Part shown: piece after piece, positions 8,268 through 17,853 of the stretch
Layout of the letters: each line of letters begins with the position of its first letter
Position numbering within the stretch: the first letter of the stretch is position 1
DNA from: Pelomonas baiyunensis
GTDB taxonomy: Bacteria > Pseudomonadota > Gammaproteobacteria > Burkholderiales > Burkholderiaceae_C
Reading direction: 5' to 3'
DNA: 64,000 nucleotides
Assembly (NCBI RefSeq): GCF_043555935.1
Contig: NZ_JBIGIB010000002.1
Coordinates: 558,001 to 622,000, forward strand
Program-made: the position numbers and the translations under genes
The notes under the pieces: generated by a model
Told to the model about the DNA's origin: nothing
What the model saw: the letters and a program-made list of their open reading frames with translations, nothing else
Databases searched by the model: none

Positions 8268-9539
8268 TCACCCGGAGCGTTCACGGGCCTGTCGCGGGCC
8301 TGTGGACTTCAGCAGGGGACTTGACGGCGCCGTCCATGCGCCGTCCGTTGATGGCCGACGCCATGGCAGGTAGTTGTCGTCGAGCCAGCCCGCAGTGGAG
8401 TGCTGGTTTCGTCCATCGACGCGGACCTTTGGCAACCAGACCGGCAGGTCCTGAACGATGACGCGGCCGACCATCACCTCGCGCAGCGCCTTGTGTGTGG
8501 GCCCCATGGGCACCTCGACGGCCTTCCAGACCTCGTACTCGTCAGGCTGCTCGCTGGCCTTGAGCTGACAGCGGCCGTCGTTCAGGCTGAGGGCGTCCTG
8601 GTCGCGCTTAAGTGCTGCAAGCGTCGCACTGACCCTGTTGCGGATGCGCGGTGTTCGGCAGTAGACAACCACTTGACGCAGGACGGCGCCGACCGTGGTT
8701 GAGCGACCGATGCTGAGCACCTCAGCGCATAGCGAGGCCGCCCGCTGCGAGCCGCGGGCGCTGCAGTCGACCTCGATGGCAGTCAGCCCCTCTGCTTCCA
8801 GCACAACGGCGTCAGGGCGCAACGAAATTCGGCGTGCTTTGCCACGCACGGTAGCCGTGGCTGCAAGCAGGCCACCTCGCATTGGCGAGCCCGGAACTGC
8901 GCCCTCATTGAGCTTGGCCAGCAACTCGCGTTCGGTCAGCGCCTGCAGACCGCGTTGCTCGGCGCAAAGCACCAGACACTGGGCCCAGAGCAGGTGCTCC
9001 GGGTTGGTCATGTCGCTCACCCGGCGCACCGAAGCCTGGGCCTCGATACAGCGCTCGGCCAGCCATGCTGCGCCTCTGGCAGTGAGGCCATAGGTCGTCT
9101 GGAACCGTGCCGTCTTGTAGCGCCGCAGCAGGTCGGCCTTGACCATCCCTCGGACCGCGCGCTGCGCAGCCCCCAAGGCCGTCTTGAACGGCCGCTCGGG
9201 GTAACACGCGACGGCAACATCCAGCGTACGGATGACCCTGAATCGATTGGCCAGGGACAGCGCGACGGTCCAGCTGCGTACCTGCAATTGGTCGGTGGAC
9301 AGCTGATTGGACAGACCGCGTCGGAGCGTGCCCCGCGACGTCCGTGGCAAAGCATCGCTGCCTACAGTGGCCGGTGTACGTGTGTCACCGGGGCAAGCAG
9401 CATCTGCCCCCTCAGCGCCGACCTTTTGGGCCACGGTGTTACCCGCGTTACTCTCCTGCGAGGCCATAGAGGATGCCGCTGTGGTTGCGGCTGGTGAATC
9501 TGTGGTGTCGGGACAGGTGTCCCTGGGGTGCGAGCGCAT
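8268..9539 (-). CDS. Protein resembling the plasmid replication-relaxation family
   Basis: 423 residues from the ATG at 9539, which has GGAAG 8 nt upstream; the frame stays open to a GTG at 9650 that lacks a ribosome site. A winged-helix-like stretch (LANRFRVIRTLDVAVACY, AQRAVRGMVKADLL, TTYGLTARGAAWL) is followed by RPDAVVLEAEGLTAIEVDCS, close to the P-D-A...E-x-D pattern of replication-relaxation (MobC-like) proteins and of PD-(D/E)XK folds. I infer a DNA-processing or mobilisation accessory. The N-terminal 70 residues look low-complexity. A near-match to the island element (CTACACGA, 9617-9624) precedes this start. Confidence 0.5.
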   Translation of the reverse strand: MRSHPRDTCPDTTDSPAATTAASSMASQESNAGNTVAQKVGAEGADAACPGDTRTPATVGSDALPRTSRGTLRRGLSNQLSTDQLQVRSWTVALSLANRFRVIRTLDVAVACYPERPFKTALGAAQRAVRGMVKADLLRRYKTARFQTTYGLTARGAAWLAERCIEAQASVRRVSDMTNPEHLLWAQCLVLCAEQRGLQALTERELLAKLNEGAVPGSPMRGGLLAATATVRGKARRISLRPDAVVLEAEGLTAIEVDCSARGSQRAASLCAEVLSIGRSTTVGAVLRQVVVYCRTPRIRNRVSATLAALKRDQDALSLNDGRCQLKASEQPDEYEVWKAVEVPMGPTHKALREVMVGRVIVQDLPVWLPKVRVDGRNQHSTAGWLDDNYLPWRRPSTDGAWTAPSSPLLKSTGPRQARERSG

Positions 9540-9616
9540 GTGGTCGGCTTCCGCGAACAAGTTTTCTGGAGCCTCTGCGCGCTCGTCAGTGCGGGCGACG
9601 GCAGCGGCCGGCTCTG

Positions 9617-9624
9617 TCGTGTAG
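9617..9624 (-). promoter_or_regulatory. Near-match (CTACACGA) to the island element
   Basis: Minus strand GTGGCTACACGACAG matches seven of eight core bases and lies 77 nt upstream of the favoured start at 9539. Its position inside the longer reading frame argues for the internal start. Spacing is larger than for the five exact copies, so support is weaker. Confidence 0.35.
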
Positions 9625-9650
9625 CCACCAGCGCAAACCGGGCGTGACAC

Positions 9651-10524
9651 CCGCTGGCGATAGCCTGCACACCTCGCCGCTGCCGTTCAGATGTCGGTGC
9701 GGTCCTGGGCTGGCCGCACGGCCGTGCGAGGGCATTGGGCAGCTGTGCTTTCCCCTCGTACGTCCTCACGCGCCTTGGGGCGCGCGTCGGTCACGTTTTC
9801 GTCGCGACGTCCCTCAAAGGCACCGTTCCGTCGCCCGGCTTCGCCGGTGCGAACCGCCGCCGCCCCAGAACGTATTTTCCGAAGGTGACCGCTTCTTCAG
9901 GGGCGGCTTGCCCAACTGTGCTTTCGGCAGGACGTGCTGCCACGGCTTGCCCCAGGTGCGGGGAGGCAGCCGTCTACCACCCGCACCCGGGGGCCCTGCC
10001 TGCCAGGCGCCGCAAGCGACGCCCGTGCGTCCGAGGTCGACCTGCGCGGGGTCGGCGGCGGTTCGCACCGCCTCGCCGGCCCAGTCGCGAGCAACTCCTT
10101 CCTCCCTGCCGCTCGTTCGAGGCCGAAGGTGACCTCATGCACGACGCAGCAGTTCCACCGAGGGCCGCCACTGGACGCGGCGCCGTCCGCCATCTGGTTC
10201 CATCAATGCTGACCCTTTGGTCCCGTCGGGCCGGGTGTCAGTGAAAGCCGAGCTTCCAATGGTGAGGGCATCATCAAACCGGAACTCCCTGCACGCCCCG
10301 CGGTAGCCTGAAGTGTCACCGTCGGCGGGCCACATCAATATTGCGAAGGCGTCCACCAACCCGCTGGCAACGAGAACCTGCTGGCAGACAATGGTGGCGG
10401 ACGCCGTGGCGAATCTGAGGATGTGAATCTCGGATTGAAGTCATCTCACCTGTGGCCACCGCGCTGCTGCCGCAACTCCCTGCTGTGTGGCTTCAGACAG
10501 CCGCCATCTCCCGACGACCTCATC
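9651..10524. other. Intergenic region of about 870 bp with an inverted repeat, no convincing gene
   Basis: Open frames here translate to Arg/Pro/Ala-rich sequence without recognisable motifs and have no ribosome binding sites. A 17-nt inverted repeat is present: GGTGCGAACCGCCGCCG at 9846-9862 and its complement at 10053-10069, with partial matching beyond both ends. A loose direct repeat around GCTGTGCTTTC / ACTGTGCTTTC (about 9745 and 9915) also occurs. It may hold an origin, a structured RNA or decayed coding DNA; I cannot tell which. Confidence 0.5.
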
Positions 10525-11799
10525 ATGGCAACACTTGTCCCGCAACTCGACCAACTCGTCCATCACTACAAGGCCGACCCGGAGTCCGTCTACAACACTT
10601 GGTACGCCGGCAGTGATGCCCGGATGAAGGCCTTCCGCGCCATTCGGCTGGGCGTGAAGGACGTGGTCTCGGCCATCGCTGGGGGAACCTTCGGCAACGA
10701 CTTCAAAGGGTCTCCGCTCGAAGTTGTCTTGACCGCCATCACCGAACAAAAGCAGGTGTTCGAGGGCGCCGCCCACCCGTTCTACTGGAAGCCAAAGCTG
10801 CGCATCCCGGACATTTACGAGAACGAAGCCAACAAGAAGGCCTTCGGCCTGTTCTTGAACGCATGTCTGAACGCAACGAAGGAGGAGCAGGTCCTCACGG
10901 AAATGAGCAAGCTGGCGGCGCTGTCCATCAAGGGCCTGGGCCCCGCAGTCGCCAGCATCGTCTACTTCCTGCACCCGACGCTGGTGCCCCCCTTCAACAC
11001 CGCCATCGTCAACGGCTTCAATGCGCTTTATGGCGCCAAGCTCAAGCTCGGCTCGTGGGAGAGCTACTTCGCCATGCGCGAGGCAATGCAGCGGACCAAC
11101 GAACAGTACCGGAATCTCCTGTCCAAGGACCTGGGCGCGCTGGCTGGACTGCTCTTTGAGATTGGCTCAAACCGACTGGTCGTTGAAGGCAACGCCGAGC
11201 AGGCGCTGCAAGAGGTGCAGGAGAAGGCTGCCAGGGCTTCGAAGAAGCGGCACCAGCAGGCGATAGCTGACCAACGTGAGGCATCTGAGCACACCCAGGC
11301 TCAGCACGTCCTCATCCGCATCGGCCGGGCACTGGGCTATGACGTTTTCGTTGCGCGCAACGACCGCAGCCGTACGTGTCACGGTGAAAGCTTCGCGATG
11401 CTGTCGTTGTCGACGCTGCCGTCGCTGAACCTTCCGCCCGACGTGCAATCGACAGTCGAACTCATCGACGTCTTGTGGTTCGTCAAGGGCGAGCCCAAGC
11501 TCGTCTGCGCCTTTGAGGTCGAGCAGAGCACGTCCATCTACTCGGGCATTCTTCGCATGAAGGACCTGGCGTTCTCCGTGCCTGACCAGCAGGCGCACTT
11601 CTACCTGGTAGCGCCTGAGGTCCGGGAGCAGGAGGTCGTCGCCCAGATGCTGCGCCCGGCTCTGCAAGGCGGCGGGCCGGCGTTTCGCCTGGGCTACATC
11701 CCCTCCGGAGAGCTCAAAGAGCAGTGCGACGCGCTATGCCGCTACGGCGTGGACAGCTCGGTGCTCTTGAAGCTTGCGCGGTCACACAACCTGGCGTGA
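10525..11799 (+). CDS. Predicted restriction-endonuclease-like protein
   Basis: 424 residues from MATLVPQLDQ; the frame is open further upstream but codon use there is poor. The first half is helical and unrecognised. The C-terminal domain has ELIDVLWFVKGEPKLVCAFEVEQST, which fits a PD-(D/E)XK nuclease core (D, then E-x-E after a beta-strand), as in several type II and type IV-like restriction proteins. No methyltransferase neighbour is present, so this is either an orphan nuclease or a solitary defence gene. It lies between the left backbone genes and the metal cluster, convergent with cusA. Confidence 0.5.
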   Translation: MATLVPQLDQLVHHYKADPESVYNTWYAGSDARMKAFRAIRLGVKDVVSAIAGGTFGNDFKGSPLEVVLTAITEQKQVFEGAAHPFYWKPKLRIPDIYENEANKKAFGLFLNACLNATKEEQVLTEMSKLAALSIKGLGPAVASIVYFLHPTLVPPFNTAIVNGFNALYGAKLKLGSWESYFAMREAMQRTNEQYRNLLSKDLGALAGLLFEIGSNRLVVEGNAEQALQEVQEKAARASKKRHQQAIADQREASEHTQAQHVLIRIGRALGYDVFVARNDRSRTCHGESFAMLSLSTLPSLNLPPDVQSTVELIDVLWFVKGEPKLVCAFEVEQSTSIYSGILRMKDLAFSVPDQQAHFYLVAPEVREQEVVAQMLRPALQGGGPAFRLGYIPSGELKEQCDALCRYGVDSSVLLKLARSHNLA

Positions 11800-11828
11800 C
11801 GCCAGGAAGCTGCGGCACCGCTTCGTCT

Positions 11829-14800
11829 TCATGTCGCCTCGGCGGCACTCAACTGCTGGCTGTTTGAGCGCGCTGCGGCGCGATGCCTGCGTCGATGCAG
11901 CAGATACCAAGCAGCCGGCACCACCAGCATCGACAGCAGCGGCGCGGTCACCATGCCACCGACCATCGGCGCGGCGATGCGCCCCATGATTTCCGAGCCG
12001 GTGCCGTGGCCCCACATCATCGGCACCAAGCCGGCCATCACGATGGCCACGGTCATGGCCTTGGGACGCACGCGCAGGACAGCCCCCTCGCGGATAGCGG
12101 CCAGTAGCGTGTCTTCGTTGTCCGGCTCACCCGCAGCCAGGCGCTGCTTGAGCGCGTTCTCCAGGTAGACCAGCATCACCACGCCGAACTCGGCCGCCAC
12201 CCCGGCCAGCGCGATGAAGCCCACGGCCGTCGCGACCGAGATGGAGTGCCCCAGCAGCCAGACCAGCCAGAAACCGCCGACCAGCGAGAACGGCACCGCA
12301 GCCATCACCAGCACCGCGTCCGCCGCATTGCGGAACAGCAGGTAGAGCAGCACGAAGATGACGGCCAGCGTGGCAGGCACCACGACCTTCATGCGCTCGG
12401 TGGCTCGCTCCAGGTACTCGAACTGCCCCGACCAGGAGATGGCGTAGCCCGCCGGCATGACGACCTCCTCCGCCACGGCCGCCTGCATGTCATGCACCAC
12501 CGAACGCAGGTCGCGCCCGCGCACGTCGACATAAACCCAGCCGGACAGCCGAGCGTTTTCGCTCCTCAGCATCGGCGGGCCTTCCTCCAGCCGGACATGG
12601 GCCACATCCTGCAGCAGCAGTTGCGCGCCCTTTTCGGTCACGAAGGGCAGCGCGCGCAGGCGCTCCAGCGAGTCGCGAATCTCGCGCGGGTAGCGCATGT
12701 TGATGGGGAAGCGCTCGCGGCCACTCACCACCTCGCCGACGTTCTCGCCGCCAATGGCGTTGGCGACAATGGCCTGCACGTCGGCGACCGACAGCCCATA
12801 GCGCGCAGCGGCTGCGCGGTCCACGTCGATGTCGATGTAGCGTCCGCCGGTCAGCCGTTCGGCCAGTGCCGACGAAACGCCGGGCACCTTCTTCACCACG
12901 GCTTCAATCTGCGTGGCCAACTTGTCGATGGTGGCCAGGTCGGTGCCAGCAACCTTGATGCCGACCGGGCTCTTGATGCCGGTGGCCAGCATGTCGATGC
13001 GGTTGCGGATGGGCGGCACCCAGATGTTGGACAGGCCGGGCACCTTGACCGCACGGTCCAGCTCCTCGACCAGCTTGTCCGGCGTCATGCCCGCGCGCCA
13101 CTGCTCGCGCGGCTTGAACTGGATGGTGGTCTCGAACATCTCCAGCGGCGCCGGGTCGGTCGCGCTGTCGGCGCGGCCGGCCTTGCCGAATACGCGCTCG
13201 ACCTCTGGGACGGTCTTGATGAGCCGGTCTGTCTGCTGCAGCAACTCAGTGGCCTTGGAGACCGACAGGCCCGGAAGGGCCGACGGCATGTAGAGCAGGT
13301 CACCTTCGTCCAGCGGCGGCATGAACTCGCCACCCAGCCGCATGACCGGGATGGCGGTCAGCGCCAACACCAGCCCCGCAATGAGCAGCGTGGCCTTCGG
13401 AAAGCGCAGCACCGCCTCCAGCGCCGGGCGGTAGAGGCGCATCAGGAAGCGGTTCAGCGGGTTCGCGTTCTCGTGCGGAATCTTGCCCCGCACAAGCAGG
13501 CCCATCAACACCGGCACCAGCGTCACAGACAGGGCTGCGGCCGCCGCCATCGTGTAGGTCTTGGTGAAGGCCAGCGGCGAGAACATCCGGCCCTCCTGTG
13601 CCTCCAGCGTGAACACCGGCAGGAAGGACAGCGTGATGACCAGCAGCGAGAAGAACAGCGCCGGGCCAACCTCCACGGCGGAATCGGTCACCAGCGCCCA
13701 GCGCTCCGGCGTGGTCGGCATCCGGCCGTGCTTGTGCTCGAACGCCTCGATGTGCTTGTGGGCTGCCTCCAGCAGCACCACCACGCCGTCGAGCGCCGCG
13801 CCGCAGGCCAGTGCGATGCCAGCCAGGCTGAGGATGTTGGCGTTCAGGCCCTGCCAGTGCATGACCACGAACGCGATGCCCACCGCGATGGGTAACGAGA
13901 TGACCGCCACCAGCGCTGAGCGCAGGTGGAACAGGAAGATGGCGCAGACCACCGTCACCGCGATGAACTCCTCGGTCAGCTTGAGCTTGAGGTTGTCGAT
14001 GGAGCGGTCGATGAGCTTCGAGCGGTCGTAGGTCTCGACCACCTCGACACCCGGCGGCAGGCTGGGCTTGAGCTGTTCGAACTTGGCCTTGACCCCTGCG
14101 ATGGTCGCCCGCGCGTTCTTGCCCGAGCGCATGACCACGACGCCACCGGTCACTTCGCCTTGCCCGTCAAGCTCGGCGATGCCACGGCGCATCTCCGGCC
14201 CAACCTGGACGATGGCGACATCGCGCAGCAGGACAGGCGTGGCACCGGTGAGCGCGACCGGGATGCCGCGGAAATCGTCGAGCGACTTCAGGAAGCCGCG
14301 TGAGCGCACCATGTACTCGGTCTCTGCCAGCTCGACCACCGAGCCGCCGGACGACTGGTTGGCCTTCTGCAGCGCCTCCATCACCATGCCCTGTGTGACG
14401 CCGACCTGGCGCATGCGGTCCGGGTCGAGCACGACCTGGTACTGGCGCACCATGCCGCCGATGCTGGCGACCTCGGCCACGTCCTGAATCGTCTTGAGCT
14501 CGAACTTCAGGAACCAGTCGTTCAGCGCCCGCAGCTGGGCGATGTCGGTTTTGCCGGTCTTGTCGACCAGGGCGTATTCGTAGACCCAGCCCACACCGGT
14601 CGCGTCAGGCCCCAGCGCCGCGGTGGCACCCGCCGGCAGGCGGCTCTGCACCTGGTTGAGGTACTCGACCACGCGCGAGCGCGCCCAGTACGGGTCGGTC
14701 TTGTCGTCGAACAGGATGTAGACGAAGGAGTCGCCGAAGAACGAGTAACCCCGGACCGTCTTGGCGCCCGGCACGCTGAGCATCGTCGTCGTCAGCGGAT

Positions 14801-14999
14801 AGGTCACCAGGTCCTCGACGACCTGTGGCGGCTTGCCCGGGTAGCTGGTGCGCACGATGACCTGGGTGTCCGAGACGTCCGGGAGGGCGTCCACCGGCGT
14901 GTTGGCCACCGAGAACAGCGCGGCGGCGACCAGGAACGCTGTCGCGATGAGGACCAGGAAGCGGTTCGCGACTGACCAGCGGATGAGGGCGGCAATCAC
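11829..14999 (-). CDS. cusA: Copper/silver RND efflux transporter, inner-membrane pump
   Basis: Proton-driven pump subunit of a CusCBA tripartite exporter for Cu(I)/Ag(I). At 1056 residues it is full length. The sequence follows CusA closely: the N-terminal transmembrane start (MIAALIRWSVANRFLVLIA), the TM4 segment ACGAALDGVVVLLEAAHKH with the conserved Asp, the periplasmic FMPPLDEGDLLYMPSALPG, LWVPP-like NIWVPPIRNRIDMLATGIKS, and methionines at positions used for metal relay in CusA. ATGA overlap with cusB. The last gene of the leftward copper unit. Confidence 0.95.
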   Translation of the reverse strand: MIAALIRWSVANRFLVLIATAFLVAAALFSVANTPVDALPDVSDTQVIVRTSYPGKPPQVVEDLVTYPLTTTMLSVPGAKTVRGYSFFGDSFVYILFDDKTDPYWARSRVVEYLNQVQSRLPAGATAALGPDATGVGWVYEYALVDKTGKTDIAQLRALNDWFLKFELKTIQDVAEVASIGGMVRQYQVVLDPDRMRQVGVTQGMVMEALQKANQSSGGSVVELAETEYMVRSRGFLKSLDDFRGIPVALTGATPVLLRDVAIVQVGPEMRRGIAELDGQGEVTGGVVVMRSGKNARATIAGVKAKFEQLKPSLPPGVEVVETYDRSKLIDRSIDNLKLKLTEEFIAVTVVCAIFLFHLRSALVAVISLPIAVGIAFVVMHWQGLNANILSLAGIALACGAALDGVVVLLEAAHKHIEAFEHKHGRMPTTPERWALVTDSAVEVGPALFFSLLVITLSFLPVFTLEAQEGRMFSPLAFTKTYTMAAAAALSVTLVPVLMGLLVRGKIPHENANPLNRFLMRLYRPALEAVLRFPKATLLIAGLVLALTAIPVMRLGGEFMPPLDEGDLLYMPSALPGLSVSKATELLQQTDRLIKTVPEVERVFGKAGRADSATDPAPLEMFETTIQFKPREQWRAGMTPDKLVEELDRAVKVPGLSNIWVPPIRNRIDMLATGIKSPVGIKVAGTDLATIDKLATQIEAVVKKVPGVSSALAERLTGGRYIDIDVDRAAAARYGLSVADVQAIVANAIGGENVGEVVSGRERFPINMRYPREIRDSLERLRALPFVTEKGAQLLLQDVAHVRLEEGPPMLRSENARLSGWVYVDVRGRDLRSVVHDMQAAVAEEVVMPAGYAISWSGQFEYLERATERMKVVVPATLAVIFVLLYLLFRNAADAVLVMAAVPFSLVGGFWLVWLLGHSISVATAVGFIALAGVAAEFGVVMLVYLENALKQRLAAGEPDNEDTLLAAIREGAVLRVRPKAMTVAIVMAGLVPMMWGHGTGSEIMGRIAAPMVGGMVTAPLLSMLVVPAAWYLLHRRRHRAAARSNSQQLSAAEAT

Positions 15000-16543
15000 T
15001 TGGCACCTCCCAGGCGATGGACCGAGACGAGCTCGTAGTCATCGCCCTTCTTCTTGAACTCGAAGTGCACGGCGTCGCCTGGCTTCACCTCGGAGAAGGC
15101 CTTGGGGCTGGGCTTGTTGAAGCCCATGGTCATCGCAGGCCACTTGAGCTCGGCGATGGCGCCGTGCGAGATGGTCAGACTGTCGGCCTCTACGCTCTCG
15201 ACCTTGCCTTGCGCCATGTAGCTCGCAGCGGCAGGGGCAGCAGCCGGCAATGCAGATGATGTGCCCGGTGCAGATGCCTGGGTGGCGGTGGGCTTTGCCG
15301 CTGGCTCGGCGGCAGCCAGGCTGCCCAGCACAGAGCGCAATCGCGCCTCGGAGTCCACCAGGAACTGCCCGCTGGCCACCACCTGGTCGCCCTCGGCCAG
15401 GCCTTGCACCACCTCCAGCTGGTCACCGAGGTCGGCCCCTAGCTTCACCTCACGCGGCTCAAAGGCCCCGTTGTCCTTGCGCACGATGGCGACTGCACGC
15501 GTGCCGGTACGGATGATGGCCTCGGAGGGCACCACCAGCCGCGACGCAGTCGGGCCGGCCACCTGCAGGCGCAAAAGCATGCCGGGGACCAGCTTGCCGC
15601 CGCGGTTGTCGACCTCGAAGCGGGCCTGCAGCGTGCGCGTCGTGGCGTTCACCTGGGGCAGGATTTCCTGCATCGTTCCCGTGAACGTCTGGCTGGGGTC
15701 GGCCTGCAGCGCTGCGGAGACCTTCTGTCCGCGCTTGAGTTGCACGGCCTGGGCCTCGGGCACTTCGGCCACGGCCCAGACCTTCTCCAGGCCGGCGATG
15801 CGGAACAGCGTCATGCCGGGGGATACGGCGACGCCTTCACGCACCCCGAGTTCGGCGATGACGCCGCCGGCTGGTGCGACCAGGGTGTAGCGGGCGTTGG
15901 GCGTCCCGCCGTCTTCGGCCTGGCGGACCAGGTCGGGTGGGATGGACATCGCCCGCGTGCGCTCTCGGGCCGCAGCCACCAGCTCCGCCGATGCGCCCGA
16001 GCGCTTCAGCGCGATGAGCTCGTTCAGCGGCCCCAGCCATTCCGGTGCGAACACGGTGCCCAGCGCCTGTCCCTTGGCCACGCGCTCCATCGGCGCGCGT
16101 ACAGCCAGGCGCTCCAGGTAGCCGGCGGTGCGCGTCTGCACCGCGACGTTCAGGCGCTCGTCGAACTGCACCGCGCCGACCGCGTCGAAGGATGTGCTGA
16201 CATCGGCCCGCTTCACGACTGCGGTGCGGATGCCGAGGTTCTGCTGCACCTGCGAACTCACCTTGACGCCGGTGTCGCTGGCTTCGTCGGCGTAGACGGG
16301 CTGCAACTGCATGTCCATGAACGGCGACTTGCCCGGCTTGTCGAATCGGGCACTTGGGTTCATCGGGTCCTGCCAGTACAGCACCTTGCGCTCGCCGGAG
16401 GCGGATGCCGCAGCAGCAGGGGTCTGGGCCTGCGCACCGACGCCATGCGAGGCGACGGCGCTGCTGCGGCCCAGATAGAAGGCGCCTCCGCCAATGACAA
16501 AAGCTGCAGCCAGGGCCACGACAGAAAGTTGGACGCGGCTCAT
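14996..16543 (-). CDS. cusB: Copper/silver efflux periplasmic adaptor with C-terminal CusF-like domain
   Basis: Membrane-fusion protein joining CusA to the outer-membrane channel. 515 residues. An N-terminal membrane anchor (VVALAAAFVIGGGAFYLG) is followed by a heavy-metal-binding segment (YWQDPMNPSARFDKPGKSPF, the metal-binding YHS-like segment found in CusB relatives), barrel-sandwich and beta-barrel domains (GIRTAVVKRADV, ATRTLQARFEVDN). After a low-complexity Ala/Pro linker the last 75 residues (YMAQGKVESVEADSLTISHG, WPAMTMGF) form a CusF-type Cu(I)/Ag(I)-binding domain with the conserved Trp and Met residues. This builds the metallochaperone into the adaptor. Overlaps both neighbours by 4 nt. 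Confidence 0.93.
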   Translation of the reverse strand: MSRVQLSVVALAAAFVIGGGAFYLGRSSAVASHGVGAQAQTPAAAASASGERKVLYWQDPMNPSARFDKPGKSPFMDMQLQPVYADEASDTGVKVSSQVQQNLGIRTAVVKRADVSTSFDAVGAVQFDERLNVAVQTRTAGYLERLAVRAPMERVAKGQALGTVFAPEWLGPLNELIALKRSGASAELVAAARERTRAMSIPPDLVRQAEDGGTPNARYTLVAPAGGVIAELGVREGVAVSPGMTLFRIAGLEKVWAVAEVPEAQAVQLKRGQKVSAALQADPSQTFTGTMQEILPQVNATTRTLQARFEVDNRGGKLVPGMLLRLQVAGPTASRLVVPSEAIIRTGTRAVAIVRKDNGAFEPREVKLGADLGDQLEVVQGLAEGDQVVASGQFLVDSEARLRSVLGSLAAAEPAAKPTATQASAPGTSSALPAAAPAAASYMAQGKVESVEADSLTISHGAIAELKWPAMTMGFNKPSPKAFSEVKPGDAVHFEFKKKGDDYELVSVHRLGGAK

Positions 16544-17775
16544 TGCGCTGCTCCTTGGGAAATCGGCTTGAACACGAGTTGCGCTTGGGTCTTGGCCAGG
16601 TCGCGCTGGAGGTTGAGAAGCTTGCGTTGCACCTCGACCTCGGCATGGCGAGCCTCGAACAACATCACAAGGCTGGCCTGGTTGGCGCGGTAGGCTGCGA
16701 GCGTGGCGACGGTGCGCTGCTTCAGCGGTTCGAGGACAGCGGTCTGGAAGCGCTCGACGCGCTCCTGCAGGCGTCGCGCGTCGCTGGACAGCGCGGCGTA
16801 CTCGCCCGCGGCAGCACGGCGGGCCTCTTCGGCGTCGGCCTCGGCCTTCTCGACCAGGGCCAGCTTGGCCGCGGTCTCGCGGTCTTGGCGAGCCGCTGGT
16901 GCCACCGGGAGCGGAATGCTCACCCCGAAGGACATCAGGTCCGGGCGCCCGACCCGCTGGCCGTAGGACACCTCATAGCTCCAGTTCGGCTTGCGGTTCA
17001 GACGCGCCACTTCAACCTCCTGGCGGGCCACGTCGATGTCGCGCTGCTTGGCGACGACGAGGGGGTGCGCGGCCACAAAGGCGTCGGACGTGGGCGCGAT
17101 GGCCAGGTTCGGTGCGGCGAGTTCTTCGGCAGGTTCTCCCGTCCAGCGACTCAGGCCGGCGACGGCCGCTGCCCGCTGCTGACGCGTGTCGGCGGATTCA
17201 TCCTCGGCAGCACCTACGGCGCTGGTCAGCCCCAGCACCTCGGCACTGTTGCCGGACAGGGTCGCGAGGCGTCCCTTGCCAGTCTCGAGCTCCTCGCGGG
17301 CGTGCTTCTCGTTCAGCGCGGTGAGCTTGAGCGCTTCGCCGGCGTAGTAGGCCTCGATGTAGGCCATTGCGGCTTGCATGCGCGCGTCGGCTGCAGCGAC
17401 ACCTTCCATCACCGATTCGCGACGATGCATCGCGCCGGAGACGGCCTCGCGTGCCGAGCGCTTGTCGGCCGACACCCACTCCTGGGCGATGCCGATGCGC
17501 TTCATCGTCATGTCCTCGGCGTTGGTGCTGAACCGGCCGTTGCCCGTCACGGGCAGGTTGTCGATGCCAAAGGTCAGCATCGGGTCGGGCTGCTGCCCGG
17601 AGGCACGAGCCATCTCGGCGGCGCTCATGGCGCCGGCTCGGGCCGCGCGCGCCATCTGCGAGCGCTGGACGGCCAGGTCCAGCGCCTGGTCAAGCGTGAG
17701 GGGGGTGGCAACAGCCCCGAGGGCTGGCAGCAAAGCGGCAGCCAGGGCGACTGCGCGCAGGATGTTTTTGGGCAC
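16540..17775 (-). CDS. cusC: TolC-family outer-membrane factor of the Cus system
   Basis: Outer-membrane channel expected to complete the CusCBA pump. 411 residues from a GTG at 17775 with GGAG 6 nt upstream, which opens directly into a signal peptide (PKNILRAVALAAALLPALGA); the frame extends to 17820 with a less likely leader. Two repeats of outer-membrane efflux helices are visible (LTLDQALDLAVQRS; later AAARQDRE-like and RRLQERVERFQTAVLEPLKQ coiled segments). No lipobox cysteine, unlike E. coli CusC. Stop overlaps cusB start (ATGA). Confidence 0.88.
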   Translation of the reverse strand: MPKNILRAVALAAALLPALGAVATPLTLDQALDLAVQRSQMARAARAGAMSAAEMARASGQQPDPMLTFGIDNLPVTGNGRFSTNAEDMTMKRIGIAQEWVSADKRSAREAVSGAMHRRESVMEGVAAADARMQAAMAYIEAYYAGEALKLTALNEKHAREELETGKGRLATLSGNSAEVLGLTSAVGAAEDESADTRQQRAAAVAGLSRWTGEPAEELAAPNLAIAPTSDAFVAAHPLVVAKQRDIDVARQEVEVARLNRKPNWSYEVSYGQRVGRPDLMSFGVSIPLPVAPAARQDRETAAKLALVEKAEADAEEARRAAAGEYAALSSDARRLQERVERFQTAVLEPLKQRTVATLAAYRANQASLVMLFEARHAEVEVQRKLLNLQRDLAKTQAQLVFKPISQGAAQ

Positions 17776-17853
17776 GGGGAACTCCGAAGACGAACGGGAA
17801 GGACGCTGACCTGCGGACACACCGCAGCAGCACCGGTCAGTCGACGGAGTGGC

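Noticed and set aside
9735..10244. 169-codon plus-strand frame in the 9.7-10.2 kb gap
   Set aside because: Arg/Pro-rich, no motif, no ribosome binding site, and it spans an inverted repeat; treated as noncoding.
12246..13895. 549-codon plus-strand frame opposite cusA
   Set aside because: His/Arg/Gln-rich antisense of a conserved transporter.
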